Assembly: GCF_001542405.1 (NCBI RefSeq)
Contig: NZ_LNCD01000138.1
Location: 124,001 to 188,000 of the forward strand
Reading direction: 5' to 3'
DNA from: Rhizobium altiplani
GTDB taxonomy: Bacteria; Pseudomonadota; Alphaproteobacteria; Rhizobiales; Rhizobiaceae
DNA: 64,000 nt
Under the pieces are notes generated by a model. It searched no databases. It was not told where the DNA came from and was given only the letters and a program-made list of their open reading frames with translations. Below, piece after piece: positions 60,650 through 64,000 of the stretch. Numbering within the stretch: position 1 is the first letter of the stretch; the number at the start of each line of letters is the position of its first letter. Made by a program: the position numbers and the translations under genes.

Positions 60650-61668
60650 CCGCCCCGATCGACATCGTCTCGGTTGGAATGGCCACTGCCGTCGGACTTG
60701 ACGCACAATCCGCCTGCGCGGCAATGAGAGCGCGCCTGGACGGCTTTCAAGAAACGCGTTTTCTGGGACCTGGTAGAGAATGGCTGATCGGAGCTCCAGT
60801 ACCTCTGCCGCGCAACTGGCTTGGCGAAACGCGTATGGCCCGTCTCGCCGCGGGTGCCATTTGCGAGGCCTTCGAGGCCGCTCCTGAAGCCCGCGGCCAG
60901 ACTGCGCTTATCCTCTGCCTCGCCGAGGAGGACAGGCACGGCCGCCCCGCCCCCGAAGGTGCCCGTTTGCTCCAGCGCATAGCCGAGATCGTGGAATGTC
61001 CGCCGCATGGCCGCTCGAGAATTGTACCCTATGGTCGTCCGTCGGGGCATGTCGCCCTGGAACAGGCCCGCCGCATACTGGCGGCGGATGCAGCGCCCTT
61101 TGTGATGATCGCTGGCGTCGACAGCTATCTGACCGCAGAGACCCTTTCCTATTATCTCGCCGGCGAACGCCTGCTGACTGCGGATAATCCAAATGGCTTT
61201 ATCCCGGGGGAAGCAGCAGCAGCCGTGCTTTGCACCCGTTCACATAGTAGCGCCCTTGGTCTGGCCGGGCTCGGTCTGACCCGCGAGCGGGCCTTCATTT
61301 ACAATGCGGAGGATCTACCGCTGCGGGGCGACGGCATGACCTCGGCCTACCGCGCCGCACTTCACGAAGCCGGCATTGAAATGAGCCGGGTGGGCTACCG
61401 CATCGCTGATCTTGTCGGCGAGCAATACTGGTTCAAACAATCGGCATTGGCGAGCCTGCGTCTGTTGCGTGGCCGGCACGACTTCCAGGACATCTGGTCG
61501 CCCGGAGAAAGCCTCGGCAATGTCGGCGCGGCCGCTGTGCCCATTATGATCGGCATGGCCTTCACGGCCGCCCGCAAGGGCTACGCCGCCGGCAATCCGG
61601 TTTTAATCGAAGCCTCCAGCGATTCTGGCGCCTGCGGCGCTGCTATCCTGGCGGCGAGGGCAGCTTAA
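60646..61668 (+). CDS. Thiolase/ketoacyl-synthase-like protein without the catalytic Cys
   Basis: 340 aa with a beta-ketoacyl-synthase-like layout (start DIVSVGMATAVGLDAQSACAAMRARLDGF, then ALEQARRILAADAAPFVMIAGVDSYL and GFIPGEAAAAVLCTR). The segment that normally holds the active-site Cys, just before the ALEQA helix, reads YGRPSGHVAL (about 129-138) with no Cys. It is therefore unlikely to condense acyl chains. Its place between the adaptor and the toxin candidate suggests a role in effector handling or modification. ATGA overlap with the adaptor. Confidence 0.8.
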   Translation: MTAPIDIVSVGMATAVGLDAQSACAAMRARLDGFQETRFLGPGREWLIGAPVPLPRNWLGETRMARLAAGAICEAFEAAPEARGQTALILCLAEEDRHGRPAPEGARLLQRIAEIVECPPHGRSRIVPYGRPSGHVALEQARRILAADAAPFVMIAGVDSYLTAETLSYYLAGERLLTADNPNGFIPGEAAAAVLCTRSHSSALGLAGLGLTRERAFIYNAEDLPLRGDGMTSAYRAALHEAGIEMSRVGYRIADLVGEQYWFKQSALASLRLLRGRHDFQDIWSPGESLGNVGAAAVPIMIGMAFTAARKGYAAGNPVLIEASSDSGACGAAILAARAA

Positions 61669-62625
61669 ATGTCAAACGTCTTCGCAAACGGCCTTGAAAT
61701 TTCCGGTAGGGCCGTGAACGCCAGAACTATCGCGGTCTTCCCGGACACATGCTTCACCCCGCCTGAGAACCCGGCAACACCGCCCGGCGTGCCCATCCCC
61801 TACCCCAGCTTCGGATTTGCCAGCGACACAGAGAAGGGCACGGGCACGGTCAAAATCGGCGGGCAAACCGTCAATATCAAGAACAAGTCAGACCTGTCGA
61901 GAACGTCCGGCACCGAAGCAGGCTGTGCCACCAAGAAGGGCATCATCACATCGAACAACACTGGCAAAGAGTATTTCAACAGCTGGTCGAGTGATGTGAA
62001 ATTTGACGGGGAGCCGGTCATCCGCTTCACCGATCTCGCCACCAACAATCATTCCTCCCCAGGTCCCAACACGGTTACATGGCCCCATATGGCCGGATTG
62101 AGCGCCGGCGGCCAGGACTGCGAAACCCTGCTCAACAAATATCAGATCCGGCTCCATCAGCATTCGAAGGCCGACTGCCCTGCGGGGTCCGAATCCGAAC
62201 ACTTCGTTCGCGTTGGGTGCTTCCAGAGCAGTCGCAAGCAGAACAAGTCTTTCACGCGATGGAAGGAGTACGATAACCAGACCGCCCCATGCATCTGCAT
62301 GCGTTCCCGAAAGCACAAGAAAGGGGGCGGGTTTCAGCGCGGCGACGGCAGCAAGAAGGGAACACCCCACAACTTGAAAACGAACCAAGAAGCCGCATTC
62401 TTCCGAAAGGAAAAGAAGAGACGCAGGAAGCCATCGCTGAAGAATGCGATGGAAAAGTCGCTCGATGCTGTACGGAAGAACGAACCAGCGATTAAGAACG
62501 CCCCGAAGAAGGATGCCGACGACATGATTGAATGCTTGCGGCTCGTAATGATAAACTATCTTCAGGACGTAGTCCGACCGAAGAAGACACAGACCGAACT
62601 GAATGCAATGACGGTAGGAAGGTGA
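61669..62625 (+). CDS. DUF4150 PAAR-like protein with C-terminal putative toxin domain
   Basis: 318 aa. Residues about 1-150 form a DUF4150/PAAR-like spike domain (FANGLEISGRAVNARTIAVFPDTCFTPPENPATPPGVPIPYPSFG, SDLSRTSGTEAGCATKKGI). The C-terminal region (about 150-318) is basic and Cys-rich, with SEHFVRVGCFQ, YDNQTAPCICM and GTPH, resembling HNH/Endo VII-type polymorphic nuclease toxins by eye. Such proteins sit at the tip of the T6SS needle and carry the toxin. It follows the thiolase-like gene at once and is followed by a candidate immunity gene. The toxin call needs testing. Confidence 0.78.
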   Translation: MSNVFANGLEISGRAVNARTIAVFPDTCFTPPENPATPPGVPIPYPSFGFASDTEKGTGTVKIGGQTVNIKNKSDLSRTSGTEAGCATKKGIITSNNTGKEYFNSWSSDVKFDGEPVIRFTDLATNNHSSPGPNTVTWPHMAGLSAGGQDCETLLNKYQIRLHQHSKADCPAGSESEHFVRVGCFQSSRKQNKSFTRWKEYDNQTAPCICMRSRKHKKGGGFQRGDGSKKGTPHNLKTNQEAAFFRKEKKRRRKPSLKNAMEKSLDAVRKNEPAIKNAPKKDADDMIECLRLVMINYLQDVVRPKKTQTELNAMTVGR

Positions 62626-63557
62626 TGACGGACGATCCAGAGCCGCGTCTCGACGACTACCCCCTTGACGAGATCGACATCGAGGCGATCAACGCCTTCC
62701 ACCTGGGGAGAAATCTCTTCTCCGTATCCGTGCAACTTAGCGACAAGAACGACGAAGCGGGACGCTCGTTCCTGCTGCGGATGTCGCTCGACGACCAGAT
62801 TCGCCAAGAAGTACTGCTGGACATCGACGATCTCATTCTCTCGCATGTCAGCCTCTCCGAGAAGGAACATATCGCGTTGCAGGTCGGTGGAACCACCCAT
62901 CACATTCGCAACGGCACCATTGCGACTGGCGAAGGACCGGAGGCGTTCACGAACAAGCTCTGGCATCTCGACCAAAGGACTGCCTATCTTTATGGAGACG
63001 AAGGAACTGTTTGCCTGGCGCAGGGCACCCAATGGGTGCCGATCGAGACACGGACTTCGGCTTTCCTGCGTGCCATGCATGGTCCGACACTTAAGCTCAT
63101 TCACGTGGCCGGCGATCAGGGGACATTGCTGCGCCTCGATGGCACTCGTTGGCGCCCAGTTCCTCTCGGATTCAACCACAGCATCTCTGCGTTGCAGGTT
63201 GCGCGTGACGGCAGCGTATATCTCGGCTGCGAAAATGGCTTCTGTGCCCGGTACGCGGATGAGGAATTAACGGAGATAGCTGGACCGGGTACACAGATAT
63301 GCTCGATATGCGAGTTCGCTGGAAATCGGTACTGGGGAGATGACGAGTACGGCCTTTACGTCCAAAAAGGAATGAAACTCGTGCCGTTCAGATCACTGGG
63401 CTTCGTCTATGCAATGCATGCGACCGACGACTATCTTGTTGCGGTGGGCTGGAAAGAAGTCTTCACGTTTAACGGAAAGGCGTGGTCAGGGATCGAGTTT
63501 GGTTATGACGGTAACCTTTTTGTTCGTAGGATCGACATGACTCGCGAATTCATTTGA
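62625..63557 (+). CDS. Candidate T6SS immunity protein
   Basis: 310 aa, not recognised as a known family. Its middle part has repeated short beta segments (SALQVARDGSVYLGCENGFCARYADEEL, GNRYWGDDEYGLYVQKG), which suggests a beta-propeller-like fold. There is no signal peptide. It starts one base before the toxin gene stop ends (TGATG) with GGAAGG upstream, the arrangement expected for an immunity partner. Immunity function is inferred only from position and coupling. Confidence 0.6.
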   Translation: MTDDPEPRLDDYPLDEIDIEAINAFHLGRNLFSVSVQLSDKNDEAGRSFLLRMSLDDQIRQEVLLDIDDLILSHVSLSEKEHIALQVGGTTHHIRNGTIATGEGPEAFTNKLWHLDQRTAYLYGDEGTVCLAQGTQWVPIETRTSAFLRAMHGPTLKLIHVAGDQGTLLRLDGTRWRPVPLGFNHSISALQVARDGSVYLGCENGFCARYADEELTEIAGPGTQICSICEFAGNRYWGDDEYGLYVQKGMKLVPFRSLGFVYAMHATDDYLVAVGWKEVFTFNGKAWSGIEFGYDGNLFVRRIDMTREFI

Positions 63558-63584
63558 CGAGCGCTGGCGGCGTTCGGTGTCTGC

Positions 63585-63932
63585 TCAAGCGGACGTCTCC
63601 AGAGTCACTTTCAAATAGCGTCTGACCTTGTCGAGATCGAGTGCCCGAATCCGCAAGTCCGGTGAGCCAGATAGCATCCGCACCACAAACAACTCCCCGG
63701 CCTCGTGAAACGAGGCGTAGCGCTCCTTGGCAATTTCCAGCCCGGCCTCTCCTGCCACTCGCAAGCCGTCGAGATGTGCCTCAAGCCGCTCGACCAGCCG
63801 CGCAAGCCGCTCTTCGTCCATTTCGGGGTTTTCGTCCGGATGGAGCAGATGATAGTCGTAGACCGTCCACAGGAATGCCGCCATCTCAGCATGCTGGCGG
63901 ACGATTTCGCGAAGAACAGGTGCGGCAGGCAT
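63585..63932 (-). CDS. Short TIGR02270-like protein, probably truncated
   Basis: 115 aa. The opening (VLREIVRQHAEMAAFLWTVYDYHLLHP ... LARLVERLEAHLDGLRVAGEAGLEIA) resembles the start of the TIGR02270 family, T6SS-linked proteins with HEAT-like repeats that are usually about 400 aa. The protein stops soon after the GELFVVR point, so it is either a short version or a truncated one. ATG overlaps the stop of the upstream gene (TGATG). Confidence 0.55.
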   Translation of the reverse strand: MPAAPVLREIVRQHAEMAAFLWTVYDYHLLHPDENPEMDEERLARLVERLEAHLDGLRVAGEAGLEIAKERYASFHEAGELFVVRMLSGSPDLRIRALDLDKVRRYLKVTLETSA

Positions 63933-64000
63933 CAGTTGAGGTTCACCGATCCGCCACGAATGCGGTTGGCGGCGCTGGCGTGGCTGGTCACATAGGTGCC
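63932..64000 (-). CDS. C-terminal end of an unidentified gene (cut by window edge)
   Basis: The minus strand reads in frame to a stop at 63932-63934, encoding the last 22 residues ending RIRGGSVNLN. Too little is present to name it. It is coupled to the TIGR02270-like gene by TGATG, so both are probably in one operon with further T6SS genes to the right. Confidence 0.5.
   Translation of the reverse strand, partial: GTYVTSHASAANRIRGGSVNLN

Overview
The window looks like part of a plasmid or megaplasmid of a rhizobial alphaproteobacterium (Rhizobium/Agrobacterium/Ensifer/Mesorhizobium type). The evidence is a Ti/Sym-plasmid-style trb conjugation operon, a TraR/TraI-type quorum-sensing pair, a TGA-N9-TCA RirA-like site in front of an iron-type binding protein, and high-GC coding throughout. 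No rRNA, tRNA, CRISPR array or replication origin was recognised.

Layout. (1) 1-2.6 kb: periplasmic iron/siderophore-type binding protein and a DUF938 methyltransferase. (2) 2.6-12 kb, minus strand: trbB-C-D-E-J-L-F-G-H-I, a mating-pair-formation type IV secretion system without trbK. (3) 12-23.4 kb: a catabolic island with a PotABCD-like importer, a TauD-type dioxygenase, an RraA-like protein, a carbon-nitrogen hydrolase, an ornithine-cyclodeaminase-family protein, an MmgE/PrpD protein and an amidohydrolase with a response regulator. (4) 24-26.5 kb: a second atypical response regulator, then convergent traR and traI, with a candidate tra box upstream of traI. The island and traR lie exactly between traI and trbB, which are adjacent in classical Ti plasmids. 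(5) 26.8-29.2 kb: a DEDDh exonuclease and a DUF882/M15 protein. (6) 29,502-33,359: a transposase-less Tn3-type element with 38-bp terminal inverted repeats and a perfect 5-bp target duplication (GTCAT), carrying a WYL regulator, a quinone-oxidoreductase-like pair, a SnoaL-like protein and a DUF952 protein. (7) 33.5-64 kb: a nearly complete type VI secretion locus.

The T6SS locus has a left, mostly minus-strand accessory arm and a right, plus-strand core arm. The left arm has PP2C phosphatase, a TagX-like M15 peptidase and an unusual protein that seems to join a TssL/DotU-like cytoplasmic domain to a TssM/ImcF C-terminal-like periplasmic region, plus an OmpA-family protein and ClpV. The right arm runs PpkA kinase-TssA-B-C-Hcp-TssE-F-G-FHA-TssJ-K-L-M-TagF. 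It continues without a break into an effector module: DUF2169 adaptor, a thiolase-like protein without the usual catalytic cysteine, a DUF4150 PAAR-like protein with a basic, cysteine-rich C-terminal putative toxin, and a candidate immunity protein. No VgrG is present inside the window.

The most interesting points are the DotU-ImcF hybrid protein, the cysteine-less thiolase in the effector module, the split traI/trb arrangement with an opine-operon-like catabolic island, and the passenger-only Tn3-type element. All functional calls come from reading motifs, gene order and protein similarity by eye; no database search was run.
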